From Planktothrix serta PCC 8927 (GTDB lineage: Bacteria; Cyanobacteriota; Cyanobacteriia; Cyanobacteriales; Microcoleaceae), in NCBI RefSeq assembly GCF_900010725.2, contig NZ_LR734869.1, positions 353,672 through 417,671 of the forward strand: DNA of 64,000 nucleotides, read 5' to 3'. The translations under genes and the position numbers were made by a program. Positions 26,107 through 34,777 of the stretch are shown here, one piece after another. Within the stretch, counting starts at the first letter, position 1. Each line of letters begins with the position of its first letter. The notes under the pieces are model-generated. The model saw only the letters and a program-made list of their open reading frames with translations, ran no database searches and was not told the origin of the DNA.

Positions 26107-27192
26107 ATGAACAAGCAAGTTTTAATTTTAGGAGGTCGAGGACGAATTGGCAACAGTGTTGCTGAAGATTTGGCTCAATATACCTCTGCTGATATTACAA
26201 TTACCGGACGGAAACTTAAGGGAAATCTTGCCCTAAATCCTCGGTTTCAGGTCTTAGAATTAGAGTTAGAAGATCAACAGAAATTAGAAATAGCGATCGC
26301 AAATTCCGATTTAGTCATCCACTGTGCAGGGCCCTTCCATTATCGAGATACCGAGGTGTTACAAGCCTGTATTCGACAGAACGTTAATTATATTGATGTT
26401 AGTGATAATCGTGGATTTACCAGTCGGATTTTAGAGCATTCTGAAGCCGCTAAAAAGGCTGGAGTTACTGCTATTATTAATACAGGTATTTTTCCGGGTA
26501 TTTCTAATAGTATGGTGCGTCAAGGCGTTGAACAATTTGATCAGGTTGAAAAGATCCATTTAAGTTATGTCGTTGGGGGGTCTGGCGGTGCGGGAATAAC
26601 CGTAATGCGAACCACCTTTTTAGGATTACAACGTCCGTTTGAAGTGTGGATAAACGGACAATGGAAAATTATTAAACCCTATAGTGAACGAGAAACCATT
26701 GAATTTCCTCCCCCCTACGGAAAAACAGGAGTTTATTGGTTTGATATGCCAGAATGTTTCACCTTAGTAGACTCTTTTCCGGTTAAAACTGTAATTACAA
26801 AATTTGGCACTGTTCCCGATTTTTATAATTATCTTACCTGGAGTGTCGCCCATTGGTGGCCTGCGAGTTGGTTACAAAATCCAGCCGTGATTGAGTTTCT
26901 ATCTCACGTCAGTTATCGCATGACCAATGTTACGGATATTGGGAGTGGAATTGGGGTCGCTGTTCGGTCTTGTGTCACCGGAATTAAACAGGGGAAAACC
27001 GTTGATTTTTGTTCTACAATTGTTCATGAAAATACTGCTACAATTGCCGGAATAGGAACCGGAACAATTGCAGAATTGTGCTTAAACGGTGAACTCCAAA
27101 AACCCGGTGTTTGGCCCGTTGAACAAGTATTATCAACTCCCTTATTTGAAGCCGCGATGAACAACCGAGGAGTTAACATTCAAACCTCGTAG
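26107..27192 (+). CDS. Saccharopine dehydrogenase NADP-binding family protein
   Basis: 361 aa. N-terminal Rossmann fold KQVLILGGRGRIGNSVAEDL (GxGxxG variant), ADITITGRKL, SDLVIHCAGPFHYRDTEVLQ, NVNYIDVSDNRGF and AGVTAIINTGIFPGISNSMV. The C-terminal part has GGAGITVMRTTFLGLQRPFE and TDIGSGIGVAVRSCVTGIKQ. The family includes true saccharopine reductases and many oxidoreductases of unknown substrate; this resembles the latter. AAGGAGC precedes the ATG. Probably in one operon with the cNMP-binding fusion. The TAG stop is embedded in a REP-like palindrome. Confidence 0.82.
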   Translation: MNKQVLILGGRGRIGNSVAEDLAQYTSADITITGRKLKGNLALNPRFQVLELELEDQQKLEIAIANSDLVIHCAGPFHYRDTEVLQACIRQNVNYIDVSDNRGFTSRILEHSEAAKKAGVTAIINTGIFPGISNSMVRQGVEQFDQVEKIHLSYVVGGSGGAGITVMRTTFLGLQRPFEVWINGQWKIIKPYSERETIEFPPPYGKTGVYWFDMPECFTLVDSFPVKTVITKFGTVPDFYNYLTWSVAHWWPASWLQNPAVIEFLSHVSYRMTNVTDIGSGIGVAVRSCVTGIKQGKTVDFCSTIVHENTATIAGIGTGTIAELCLNGELQKPGVWPVEQVLSTPLFEAAMNNRGVNIQTS

Positions 27193-27217
27193 GGTGCGTA
27201 AGCGCAGCGCACGCACC
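27189..27217 (+). repeat. REP-like palindrome containing the stop codon of the upstream gene
   Basis: GTAG (27189-27192) then GGTGCGT, AAGCGCAGCGC, ACGCACC. TAG at 27190-27192 ends the saccharopine-dehydrogenase-like gene. The convergent protease gene ends only 10 bases further. Confidence 0.85.
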
Positions 27218-27227
27218 AGCCTAGAAT

Positions 27228-28415
27228 TTATTGTAACTCTTTAAGACGATCTAACGCATCTTGATAGGACGTTTTTCGGCCTAATTTTTCATAGAGTTCG
27301 GCTGCTTTTTGGAAATCGGCGATCGCTTTAATTTTATCCTTTAATTCCAAATAAGCTAAGGCTCGATTATAATAAGCATCAGCAAAACCCGGATTTAAAC
27401 GAATTGCTTCGGTGTAATCTTCAATTGGATTGGGAGCGCGAGTCGGTTCAATAATTTGAGCCGCCAAAAGGGTTCGAGCAATCCCCCGATTAAAAAAAGC
27501 TTCAGGATTATTAGGATTTAATTCAATCGCTTGATTAAAAGCATCAATCGCATCCCAAGTTTCCCCTTGATCTAATAACGTTAATCCTTGAAAATAAAAC
27601 GCTTGATAACTTTGAGGATGATCTAAAGATACAGGATTCGCTTCTGGCGGTTTTTCATCAATCACTAAATCCGATGATTTTAATCCCGTTTCTAATAATT
27701 CTCCCATAAATAAATTAATCGGAATTGCCGCATTAAATCCGGTTTTAATCGGAGCCACATCACCGGAACTGGTTTGAGCAAAACCAAATTCTCCCTGTCC
27801 ATGTAACCCCACTACACGGCCTTCAGAATCGAAAACCGGCCCCCCACTCATGCCACTCCAAGTCACCGCTTGATAGCGTAAATTATAGCCTTCTGGACGA
27901 TTTTTCGGGCGACTGGTGACTAATCCAGGGGATAATTCTGGTTCCCGTTCAACACCTGTTAATCCCCCCGTTGCGGGATATCCATAAACATAAATTTGAA
28001 CACCAATCACCGCCTGTTCAGAATTACCTAATGTCGCAACCGGATACTGTTGAGAACTCTCAAATTGAACAATCGCTAAATCCGGTTCTTGATCATCATT
28101 TTGTAAGCGAATAACCTTCAAACTGGGATGATTTGTACTATCATACGTCCGCACACTATATTGAACATTGGGATCTTCAACAACATGATTTACCGTCAAA
28201 ACCGTATAAGTTTTGCCATTTTTAGCAATAATGACCCCCGAACCATCCCCTAACTGACTATTAATTTGTACCGTAATTGGTGCAGCAATTTCCGCTACCT
28301 GTTGCGCCGTTTTTGCCATTACAATTGTCGATTGACTGACAACTATTGCAGCCACCGTTGCTGTTCCTGTTAGGAGATAAAGAAAAGAATCAGACGAAAA
28401 CAACCCTAAACCCAT
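27228..28415 (-). CDS. Trypsin-like serine protease with TPR repeats
   Basis: 395 aa. An N-terminal hydrophobic segment (about 10-34, FLYLLTGTATVAAIVVSQST) is a signal peptide or anchor. The protease domain (about 40-245) has the catalytic triad: His in VLTVNHVV, Asp in EPDLAIVQF and Ser in TWSGMSGGPVFD. Two to three TPR motifs follow (about 265-390: SYQAFYFQGLTLLDQGETWD, AFNQAIELNPNNPEAFFNRG, GFADAYYNRALAYLELKDKI). It is probably exported to the periplasm or thylakoid lumen. Such trypsin-TPR fusions are common in cyanobacteria; the substrate is unknown. Confidence 0.88.
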   Translation of the reverse strand: MGLGLFSSDSFLYLLTGTATVAAIVVSQSTIVMAKTAQQVAEIAAPITVQINSQLGDGSGVIIAKNGKTYTVLTVNHVVEDPNVQYSVRTYDSTNHPSLKVIRLQNDDQEPDLAIVQFESSQQYPVATLGNSEQAVIGVQIYVYGYPATGGLTGVEREPELSPGLVTSRPKNRPEGYNLRYQAVTWSGMSGGPVFDSEGRVVGLHGQGEFGFAQTSSGDVAPIKTGFNAAIPINLFMGELLETGLKSSDLVIDEKPPEANPVSLDHPQSYQAFYFQGLTLLDQGETWDAIDAFNQAIELNPNNPEAFFNRGIARTLLAAQIIEPTRAPNPIEDYTEAIRLNPGFADAYYNRALAYLELKDKIKAIADFQKAAELYEKLGRKTSYQDALDRLKELQ

Positions 28416-28846
28416 AATTCAACCCCTCTGTATGAATTCCCTTGATTTGCTATCATCCGTTACCCACTCCCCGTTAAAAATTTGGATAAAAATTAGCAAG
28501 AGGACAATATGATCCATAGACGTAAATTCACCGGATTTTGTTCATCATTTTTCTGACTTCTATTTTAAGCTAATCTCAATTCTGTGAAAACAATAGAACA
28601 CTTCTGACTTCCTCCCCCTGTAGAGACTTGTAGGGTCAGCGCTATTTCACTCTCAAAGTTTCTTATCCCTAGACACAAGATGCAGTGGGATGTTCAGGCA
28701 ATATTTTCTCGTTTTTATGATCCGTCTAATTTTTATATGAGATATCAATGTTGTTTTGAACTTGATAAACAACTTAATGAGGAGGTAGAGACCTTCCATG
28801 GAAGGTCTCTACCTCCTGTAACTCATGCGATCGCACAACGGGAGCA
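28416..28846. other. Region of about 430 bp with a small unknown ORF and a perfect palindrome
   Basis: It holds the upstream region of the protease gene, a 56-codon ORF (28680-28850) and a perfect 36-bp palindrome (28781-28816) inside that ORF. Nothing else is evident. Confidence 0.5.
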
Positions 28847-28850
28847 TTAA
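28680..28850 (+). pseudogene. Short ORF, possible gene remnant carrying a palindrome
   Basis: The plus frame reads MQWDVQAIFSRFYDPSNFYM then RYQCCFELDKQLNEE before entering the palindrome and ending HAIAQREH. The first 35 residues look like real protein and the frame is open back to 28608. The second half is repeat-derived, so a palindrome probably inserted into a small or decayed gene. I do not recognise the family. It overlaps the convergent PIN gene's stop by four bases. Confidence 0.3.
28781..28816. repeat. Perfect 36-bp palindrome with a GTAG...CTAC core
   Basis: Left half GGAGGTAGAGACCTTCCA, followed by its exact reverse complement. The inner 28 bp (28785-28812) start GTAG and end CTAC, as do those at 49155 and 53516. 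Confidence 0.95.
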
Positions 28851-29464
28851 GAACTATTTTGACTTCTGAACCAACCTAGAAAATCTGCTGTCTTAGGAAA
28901 ATATTTATTAATACCAGCCTCCTGTAAAATTTCTTTGATATCTGGCTTGCCAAACTCTTTAGAATTATTTGTTAACAATGCTTTTTGAAGACTGGGATAT
29001 TGTTGGGAATGATCAATAATACATTGTAAAATTAAATTATCACGAAGCTGTTTATCTTTTTTAAAGATTGGCTGATTAAACGTTTTAACAATACTATCTT
29101 TTCTAAGTTCAATCAAATTTAATTGATGGCAATTGCAAACTAAATTAATTCCATCAACAAAACATTGATGAAAATCATTTAACGATTTCTCATAAGACAA
29201 TTTAGCTTCCCGTAATTTTGTTAATAATAGACTAGGATCTTGTCCAAAATTTCGGCTTTCTTCGTTAATCTGTATATCAAGATGATTCAGAAATATAGTT
29301 CGTTGTTTGCGCTCATTTTCTAAAGCAATAATCGCTTCCATATAACATAAACTAGGCATGATTAAATTAACTCCCATCGGAGGATGTTTTAGCATTTCTT
29401 CGGCTTCTTTGTCCTGACCTTTAGCAATTGCCATAATCAAGTTAGTTTCAACATAGAGAATCAT
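28847..29464 (-). CDS. PIN-like domain protein
   Basis: 205 aa. MILYVETNLIMAIAKGQDKE starts with the Glu variant of the PIN first acidic residue, followed by IMPSLCYMEAIIALENERK (Glu) and the end motif NNSKEFGKPDIKEILQEAGI, which matches PIN-like proteins ending in NRNSKDFDDPDI-type sequences. Longer than VapC toxins, with a helical insert at about 60-150. Its ATG overlaps the stop of the upstream gene by four bases, so the two form one module. RNase activity is inferred from the fold. Confidence 0.7.
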   Translation of the reverse strand: MILYVETNLIMAIAKGQDKEAEEMLKHPPMGVNLIMPSLCYMEAIIALENERKQRTIFLNHLDIQINEESRNFGQDPSLLLTKLREAKLSYEKSLNDFHQCFVDGINLVCNCHQLNLIELRKDSIVKTFNQPIFKKDKQLRDNLILQCIIDHSQQYPSLQKALLTNNSKEFGKPDIKEILQEAGINKYFPKTADFLGWFRSQNSS

Positions 29465-29955
29465 GAAAGCTTGACCTCTACTACATCAACTCCTTGCTCG
29501 TTTATTCCATGATCCAGTTTCTCTAGCAAACCGATTTTTTTGATTTCTTCTAAAAATGGGGGATGAGAAGATTGCCATTGATAAGCTAAATCGCTTAACC
29601 AAGCTTCCATGAGACTTACAAAATAGTCGTAAAATATCCTTTTTTTTCTAAATTCGGGTTCATAAGGGCTTAAAGTATCGGCTGTAGTCAATACACAAAT
29701 AGGCTCCAGCCAATGCTCAGTTCCCCATTTAAAAATACTAATTTTTTCTATATCAGCTAACATCCCAAATGGAATATTACCATGAGCTTGTGCTAATAAA
29801 TCTGTAATTTTGGTATGGATTTGGGCATCTTTTGTGCTGGTTTTAATATCAACCAGTAAGACCGGGTTGCCGTTTTTGTCTTTAGCAACAATATCAGCAT
29901 TAATGAACAATCGCAAAACTTGAGAATTGATAGAATTACCTGTGCTAATGTCCAT
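29461..29955 (-). CDS. Unknown protein with PD-(D/E)XK-like nuclease core
   Basis: 164 aa from the ATG at 29955, which has AAGAAGG five bases upstream; a TTG at 29973 would add six residues. ADIVAKDKNGNPVLLVDIKT gives the D...(D/E)xK pattern of restriction-like nucleases (Asp, then VDIK). LLAQAHGNIPFGMLADIEKI resembles restriction-type proteins from cyanobacteria that carry an IPFGMLVT-like strand. The C-terminus is helical. No family name is certain. Coupled to the PIN-like gene by a four-base overlap. Confidence 0.55.
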   Translation of the reverse strand: MDISTGNSINSQVLRLFINADIVAKDKNGNPVLLVDIKTSTKDAQIHTKITDLLAQAHGNIPFGMLADIEKISIFKWGTEHWLEPICVLTTADTLSPYEPEFRKKRIFYDYFVSLMEAWLSDLAYQWQSSHPPFLEEIKKIGLLEKLDHGINEQGVDVVEVKLS

Positions 29956-30103
29956 AATTACCTTCTTTTTCAATATAATCTATTGACGTAAATTCACCAG
30001 ATTTTGTTTAGGATCTCCCTCAATTTTATCAAACGGGATATTTTATATTTGAGTCATTTTGATTGGAGGGGAGGGTGAGCAATAGCCCACCATGCCCGTT
30101 AAT

Positions 30104-31306
30104 TTAACCTCTCATTTTTTCCGACCAAACGCGAGTCGGTAAACCCCAAACATAGATAAATCCTTCCGCCGCTTTGTGATCAAATACATCCTCAGAACCG
30201 TAGGTTGCTAAGTCGTGACTGTAGAGAGAATTGCTAGATTTCCGTCCAACAATTGTGGCATTTCCCTTAAACAATTTGACTCGCACAACACCAGAAACCC
30301 GTTCTTGAGTTTGTTCTATAAAAGCATCCAAGGCTGCTTTTAAAGGACTGTACCACAAGCCATTATAAACTAACTGGCTATAGGTTTCTTCAATGCCGCG
30401 TTTATAACGAGTCACATCGGCCGTTAACGTTAAACTTTCTAAATCTCGGTGGGCATTAATTAACACAATCATCGCCGGAGATTCGTAAATTTCGCGTGAT
30501 TTAATCCCTACTAAACGGTTTTCAATCATGTCAAGACGCCCAACACCATGATTTCCGGCAATTTCATTTAATTTTCCAATTAATTGAACCCCGTTCATAG
30601 TTTCCCCGTTTAAACTGATGGGAACTCCGGTGTCAAACCCGATTTCAATATATTCTGGTTCATTGGGAGTTTCAGCAATGGGTTTCGTCATCGCATAAAC
30701 TTCTTCCAAGGGTTCTGTCCAAGGATCTTCTAATGGCCCTGCTTCAATAGCAATCCCTAACAAATTTTTATCTAAACTGTAGGGAGAGGATTTTTTCACC
30801 GGGGAAGCAATGCCAAATTTTTCTCCATAAGCAATGGTTTCTTCCCGACTCATTCCCCATTCCCGCGCCGGAGCCAGAATTTTTATTTTCGGGTTTAATG
30901 CACCAATGGAGACATCAAACCGCACTTGGTCGTTCCCTTTTCCGGTACAACCATGAGCAATAGCATCAGCACCGTATTTTTCGGCGACTTCCACTAAGGT
31001 TTTGGCAATTAACGGCCGAGCTAAGGCTGTTGCTAAGGGATAACGGTTTTCATACAACGCATTGGCTTGAATGGCCGGGAAAGCGTAATCTTTAACGAAA
31101 CTTTCCTGCACATCAATAACCAGGGACTCGACAGCACCAGAGTCTAAGGCTTTTTGTTTGACTGGCCCTAGTTCATCGCCCTGTCCTAAGTCTACGGCGA
31201 GGGTGATCACTTCTTTGACGCCAAATTCATTTTTTAAGTAGGGGATACAAACGGAAGTATCCACCCCACCAGAATAAGCAAGCACAACTTTTTCAGCGCG
31301 ACCCAT
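30104..31306 (-). CDS. argG: Argininosuccinate synthase
   Basis: 400 aa, standard length. [19 protein letters not shown] is the ATP pyrophosphatase P-loop (SGGxDTS), with [62 protein letters not shown] and [20 protein letters not shown]. It condenses citrulline and aspartate with ATP in arginine synthesis. AGGAGA precedes the ATG. No arg neighbours, as usual for cyanobacteria where arg genes are scattered. Confidence 0.98.
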   Translation of the reverse strand: MGRAEKVVLAYSGGVDTSVCIPYLKNEFGVKEVITLAVDLGQGDELGPVKQKALDSGAVESLVIDVQESFVKDYAFPAIQANALYENRYPLATALARPLIAKTLVEVAEKYGADAIAHGCTGKGNDQVRFDVSIGALNPKIKILAPAREWGMSREETIAYGEKFGIASPVKKSSPYSLDKNLLGIAIEAGPLEDPWTEPLEEVYAMTKPIAETPNEPEYIEIGFDTGVPISLNGETMNGVQLIGKLNEIAGNHGVGRLDMIENRLVGIKSREIYESPAMIVLINAHRDLESLTLTADVTRYKRGIEETYSQLVYNGLWYSPLKAALDAFIEQTQERVSGVVRVKLFKGNATIVGRKSSNSLYSHDLATYGSEDVFDHKAAEGFIYVWGLPTRVWSEKMRG

Positions 31307-31402
31307 GATTAATGTTTTCTCCTGAAGTAACCAAATGTTACATTATCCCCCCTTTTAGGTTGCTAGGATGTCAGGGTTTATGTAGATTTTGGCAAATATA
31401 GC

Positions 31403-31432
31403 AGGGAACAGGGAACAGGGAACAGGGAACAG
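31403..31432 (+). repeat. Heptanucleotide tandem repeat (GGGAACA)n
   Basis: Four units within the 310-bp gap between divergent argG and the glycosyltransferase gene. The rest of that gap shows no gene. Confidence 0.9.
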
Positions 31433-31619
31433 GTAGGAAAAGATTTCTCAGTCTATGTCCTAACACCCCAGGCGGGACTGCTATATCCGGTGTCTGTTAC
31501 CATCGGATACGGTTGGGACAGGTTTACCCCAGTTGTTTGGGGGTGACAAAATTCCTGAGAGAACCTACCGCTACAACCGTTTAAAATAAAAGGGATCTGA
31601 ATTCTGTTTTAAAATTACC

Positions 31620-32540
31620 GTGTTTTTAACTGTTGTCATTCCGACTTATAATCGTTTATCGATTTTACAAAAGTGTTTAAAAGCTTTAGAAAAACAACAA
31701 TATCATCATCCTATTACTAATTATGAAGTGGTTTTAGTTGATGATGGTTCAACGGATGGAACGTTAATTTGGTTAGAGGAAAATCGGTTAGGATTTCCCC
31801 ATGTTCGGGTATTTTGTCAATCTCATCAAGGCCCTGCTGCGGCTAGAAATTTAGGAGTTGAACAAGCGCAGGGAGAAATTATTATTTTTATTGATAGTGA
31901 TTTAGTGGTGACAGAAACGTTTTTACAATGTCACGGGGATGCTTTGGCTGAAGGATACAAAACCTCAGAGAAAGTTTTTACCTATGGTCGGGTGATTAAT
32001 ACTTGTAATTTTGAAAATCCGACTTCTGAACCTTATAAAATAACGGATTTCTCGGCGGCTTATTTTGCGACAGGGAATGTTGCGATCGCTCGTCATTGGT
32101 TAATTGAAGCCGGATTATTTGATCATCAATTTCAACAATATGGCTGGGAAGATTTAGAATTAGGAGTTAGGTTAAAGAAATTAGGCTTAAAATTAATTAA
32201 ATGTCCTGATGCTGTCGGTTATCATTGGCATCCAGCTTTTAGTTTAGAACAATTACCTAAATTAATAGATCGAGAAATTCAACGGGGAAGAATGGGAGTT
32301 TTATTTTATCAAAAACATCCCTGTTTTGAAGTTAAAATGATGATTCAGATGACCATATTACATCAAATTTTATGGGGTTTACTATCCTTGGGAGGACGTT
32401 TGAACGAAAAAACAATGGCTGGATTTTTACAAGGTTTAATTGATCAAGGAAAACCTCAGTTAGCGTTAGAAATTGCCAGAATATTTCTAAATTGGTATAA
32501 TGTTAAAGCTGTTTATGCAGCTTACAATCAATTAAAGTAG
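31620..32540 (+). CDS. Glycosyltransferase family 2
   Basis: 306 aa from a GTG start. GT-A fold: FLTVVIPTYNRLSILQKCL, VVLVDDGSTDGTLIWL, GPAAARNLGVEQAQGEIIIF, IDSDLVV (DxD), FATGNVAIARHWLIEAGLFD and QYGWEDLELGVRLKKLGLK (catalytic acid region). The C-terminal helices are amphipathic, without clear membrane spans. Probably builds a surface or cell-wall polysaccharide; donor and acceptor unknown. The stop TAG is the TAG of a REP-like GTAG. Confidence 0.88.
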   Translation: MFLTVVIPTYNRLSILQKCLKALEKQQYHHPITNYEVVLVDDGSTDGTLIWLEENRLGFPHVRVFCQSHQGPAAARNLGVEQAQGEIIIFIDSDLVVTETFLQCHGDALAEGYKTSEKVFTYGRVINTCNFENPTSEPYKITDFSAAYFATGNVAIARHWLIEAGLFDHQFQQYGWEDLELGVRLKKLGLKLIKCPDAVGYHWHPAFSLEQLPKLIDREIQRGRMGVLFYQKHPCFEVKMMIQMTILHQILWGLLSLGGRLNEKTMAGFLQGLIDQGKPQLALEIARIFLNWYNVKAVYAAYNQLK

Positions 32541-32557
32541 GATGGGCTTTGCCCATC
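32537..32557 (+). repeat. REP-like palindrome containing the glycosyltransferase stop codon
   Basis: GTAG (32537-32540) then GATGGGC, TTT, GCCCATC. Confidence 0.85.
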
Positions 32558-32567
32558 TTAAAACGAA

Positions 32568-32822
32568 TTATAAACTCGATTCTGAATCAGGAGCAATTTC
32601 TAACCCTGGTATTTGTTTCAGTTGTTGCTGTTCTGTAATTAAATCCGATAAAGAATCAATATTCACACCTATTTTATGACAGGCGGCTTGTAATTCTTCC
32701 ATAAATTTATCCACATCATTGCCATAACCTGATAGTTGAGTCGCATTAGCAATGCCTTGTTTAGCATTAGCTTTAGCACAGTCAATTAATTCAATGCCTG
32801 TAAGCGGTTTTGATGTAGTCAT
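32568..32822 (-). CDS. Small conserved-looking protein, unknown
   Basis: 84 aa, acidic and soluble. Sequence features: TGIELIDCAKANAKQGIANA, GYGNDVDKFMEELQAACHKI, GVNIDSLSDLITEQQQLKQI. Mostly helical with no membrane segment. I do not recognise it. It lies downstream of the response regulator on the same strand (gap 77 bp) and may be co-transcribed. Confidence 0.6.
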   Translation of the reverse strand: MTTSKPLTGIELIDCAKANAKQGIANATQLSGYGNDVDKFMEELQAACHKIGVNIDSLSDLITEQQQLKQIPGLEIAPDSESSL

Positions 32823-32899
32823 AGTTAACTTATTAATCCTATTAATGACAATGGCTCAATTCCGTCTAAAATTACTCCCTCTTAAGGGGGAATATTGAT

Positions 32900-33628
32900 C
32901 TATTTTAGCAAAATTTGGTCTGAGTCGGCGTCTTCAAATTTATATCCTACCCCCGTCACCGTTTTGATAAAGCTAGGATGGGAAGGATCAGGTTCAATTT
33001 TTTTCCGCAGTCTGGCCACATGGGTATCCACAACTCGTTCATCCCCAAAAAAGTCATCTCCCCACAGTTTATCAATCAGTTGGGTACGAGTCCACACCCG
33101 ACCCGGATAACTAATAAAAGTTGATAATAAATTAAATTCTAAAGTTGTTAAATCTAGGGGTTCTGTGTCACCTGATTCTAACTGACGGCTGGCTATTCTT
33201 TGGTCTAAATCTACTAAAAAATGGGGGGTTTGATAAGTTTGATTTTGTTGACCTCCTTGGCGAAAACTGCGTCTTAATAGTGCTCTAACTCTGGCGACTA
33301 ATTCCCTAGGACTAAAGGGTTTAACAAAATAATCATCCGCGCCTGTTGATAAGCCAATAATTCGATCTAATTCTTCGCCTTTGGCGGTTAACATTAAAAT
33401 ATAGGGATCTTTTTGTCCGGGTTTTTGGCGAATTCTAGCACAAACTTCTAATCCATCTAACCCCGGTATCATTAAGTCTAAAATAATTAAATCGGGTTGT
33501 AGTTCTTGAAATTTTTGTAACGCTGCTAACCCATTATTAGAAATCTGACAAGAAAATCCTTCCGCTTCTAAGGTGTGCTGAATTAAACGAGCAATTTCGG
33601 GTTCATCCTCAACAATTAAAATATCCAT
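32900..33628 (-). CDS. OmpR/PhoB family response regulator
   Basis: 242 aa. Receiver domain (1-120): MDILIVEDEPEIARLIQ (acidic pocket Glu-Asp), LIILDLMIPGLDG (phospho-Asp), MLTAKGEELDRI and DDYFVKPFSPREL (Lys). The winged-helix DNA-binding domain (about 140-235) has LDLTTLEFNLLSTFISYPGR, VWTRTQLIDKLWGDDFFGDE and RVVDTHVARLRKKIEPDPSH. It activates or represses promoters when phosphorylated. No histidine kinase gene adjoins, so the partner is unknown. Confidence 0.93.
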   Translation of the reverse strand: MDILIVEDEPEIARLIQHTLEAEGFSCQISNNGLAALQKFQELQPDLIILDLMIPGLDGLEVCARIRQKPGQKDPYILMLTAKGEELDRIIGLSTGADDYFVKPFSPRELVARVRALLRRSFRQGGQQNQTYQTPHFLVDLDQRIASRQLESGDTEPLDLTTLEFNLLSTFISYPGRVWTRTQLIDKLWGDDFFGDERVVDTHVARLRKKIEPDPSHPSFIKTVTGVGYKFEDADSDQILLK

Positions 33629-33748
33629 AAATAGGAATTTAGAGTTAAACTTTAGTATAATTGTAGAATAAAAGGGGCAATCACATCCGGTGCTACTTCA
33701 ATCATCGCTATAAAATTGATTCTGAAAATTCGACTCCAGGAGAAAATT

Positions 33749-34717
33749 ATGCCGTTAGGAATGTTAGTGGATGGACAATGGACAACGGAATGGACAGAAC
33801 GAGATCAACAAGGTCGATTTAATCGAATGCCAACTCGATTTAGAAATTGGATTAAAGCGGATAAATCTAGTGAATTTAGACCCGAATTAAATCGTTATCA
33901 TCTTTATGTCTGTTTGGCTTGTCCTTGGGCGCATCGTACCTTGATCATGAGAAGTATTAAGGGGTTAAATAACGCTATTGGTTTATCAATTGTTGATCCT
34001 GAAATGGGGGATAATGGATGGGAATTTTCGGATAATTCCGGTTGTATTCCAGATCAAGTGAATGGGGCAAAATATTTGCGCGAAGTTTACTTAAAAGCCA
34101 ATGCTCAATATACTGGGCGAGTAACAGTTCCGATTTTATGGGATAAACAAAAACAAACTATTGTTAATAATGAGTCCCGTGAGATTATTCGGATGTTTGA
34201 TCATGAATTTCAAGACTATGCTGAATCAGAAATTAACTATTGTCCTGAGTCTTTAAAGCCAAAAATTGATCATACAATTGATGCGATTTACGAACCGATT
34301 AATAATGGCGTTTATCGGTCGGGTTTTGCATCCTCTCAATTGGCTTATGAGGAAGCTGTGACAGAACTCTTTCAGCAGTTAGATCATTGGGAGACGGTTC
34401 TTAAAACCCAGCGTTATTTATGTGGAAATCAATTAACAGAAGCGGATATTTGTCTGTTTACAACGTTGTTACGATTTGATGCTGTTTATCACGGTCATTT
34501 TAAATGTAACCTCCGGCGAATTATTGATTATCCGAATTTGTGGAATTATCTCAAAGATATTTATCAATATCCGGGGGTAAAAGAAACTTGCAATTTAGAT
34601 CATATTAAACGTCATTATTATAAAAGTCAAACCCAAGTTAATCCCACTCGCATTGTTCCTAATGGGCCAATTATTGACTTTGAAGAACCTCATAATCGAG
34701 ATCGATTTCTAACTTAA
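33749..34717 (+). CDS. Glutathionyl-hydroquinone reductase (xi-class glutathione transferase)
   Basis: 322 aa from the ATG at 33749, which has AGGAGA at a good distance; an upstream ATG at 33716 lacks one. The thioredoxin-fold N-domain carries the catalytic Cys58 in CLACPWAHRTL (CPWA motif), NNESREIIRMFDHEF is the glutathione-binding SRE site, and the C-domain has INNGVYRSGFASSQ and LTEADICLFTTLLRFDAVYH. This is the YqjG/ECM4 family, which reduces glutathionyl-hydroquinones. Divergent from the response regulator gene with a 120-bp gap. Confidence 0.92.
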   Translation: MPLGMLVDGQWTTEWTERDQQGRFNRMPTRFRNWIKADKSSEFRPELNRYHLYVCLACPWAHRTLIMRSIKGLNNAIGLSIVDPEMGDNGWEFSDNSGCIPDQVNGAKYLREVYLKANAQYTGRVTVPILWDKQKQTIVNNESREIIRMFDHEFQDYAESEINYCPESLKPKIDHTIDAIYEPINNGVYRSGFASSQLAYEEAVTELFQQLDHWETVLKTQRYLCGNQLTEADICLFTTLLRFDAVYHGHFKCNLRRIIDYPNLWNYLKDIYQYPGVKETCNLDHIKRHYYKSQTQVNPTRIVPNGPIIDFEEPHNRDRFLT

Positions 34718-34777
34718 GATAGATGTAAAAAACAATTCAATAAATTTTGATCAGTTTATTAATTTTGAATTAAAAAA

